This document shows, piece by piece, positions 63,824 to 64,000 of a stretch of 64,000 nucleotides of DNA (positions are counted from its first letter, which is position 1; each line of letters starts with the position of its first letter). The DNA is taken from contig JAQGEQ010000175.1 of the NCBI GenBank assembly GCA_034620365.1, positions 744,001-808,000 of the forward strand, written 5' to 3'. Both the position numbers and the translations under genes were made by a program. The stretch comes from Pegea sp. RAD2-039. Taxonomy: Eukaryota > Chordata > Thaliacea > Salpida > Salpidae. The notes under the pieces were generated by a model. The model ran no database searches, was not told the origin of the DNA, and saw only the letters and a list, made by a program, of their open reading frames with translations.

Positions 63824-64000
63824 CTACAAAAAAGTATCAGTTTCAAAAATTAAGTGATAAGGTATTAATAGAATTTGAAAGTATTTGTATCTGTTAATTC
63901 AGAAGGGTTTTGAAATTATTTTGAGTTTGTAACTATTTTTACATATACTTTACGTAAATTCTCAGCCACCTAAAATACATTTTAACTATTTTTTACAGCG
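63824..64000. other. intron of the partial rolling-stone-like gene
   Basis: The DNA between the acceptor at 63824-63825 and the window edge has no exon I can support and is probably intronic. Confidence 0.5.

Overview
This window is nuclear DNA of an animal, probably an invertebrate. It is very AT-rich (roughly 70-75% by eye). Every multi-exon gene has GT-AG introns, the standard genetic code fits all models, and the genes are metazoan: a DOCK7-type exchange factor, an adhesion GPCR, a CUB/LDLa trypsin-like protease, a rolling-stone-like membrane protein, IFT20 (so cilia are present), CDC37, KIN17, TIMM13 and PNPO. I cannot place the phylum from sequence alone. Nothing prokaryotic (operators, CRISPR, rRNA) is present. 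Exon models were built by hand from splice sites, reading phase and family conservation; all phases close.

Layout. 1-9.6 kb: gene-free AT-rich DNA. 9.6-12.8 kb (-): PPM1E/F-type protein phosphatase, 11 exons, 582 aa. 14.6-16.1 kb (+): intronless glutaredoxin-DEP-DUF547 protein, 481 aa, followed after only 105 bp by IFT20 (16.2-17.6 kb, +), with an acceptor-like sequence in the gap, so an operon with spliced-leader trans-splicing is possible. 18.1 kb: tRNA-derived SINE. 19.9-23.3 kb (+): secreted, probably GPI-anchored CUB-LDLa-trypsin protease, with a TIR-bounded element in one intron. 23.3-27.6 kb: non-coding. 27.6-38.8 kb (+): DOCK6/7/8 orthologue, 46 exons, 2125 aa, with a GC-richer core of about 50-bp introns and a 21-nt microexon. 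41.0-42.7 kb (-): CDC37. 45.0-45.5 kb (-): decayed ISXO2/Merlin-like transposase. 46.4-47.2 kb (-): intronless PNPO. 51.0-51.4 kb (+): TIMM13. 52.5-54.6 kb (-): KIN17. 58.3-62.5 kb (+): small adhesion GPCR with a C-type-lectin-like domain and a GPS site; one copy of a ~430-bp repeat lies upstream and another in its last intron. 63.4-63.8 kb (-): last exon of a rolling-stone-like gene that runs off the window.

The genes are mostly unrelated housekeeping and signalling genes with no shared pathway. The one pairing that may be functional is glutaredoxin-DEP-DUF547 with IFT20. The most interesting signals are that pair and its acceptor, the uncharacterised three-domain protein itself, the compact motif-rich core of the DOCK gene, and four kinds of repeat or fossil transposon in the intergenic DNA.
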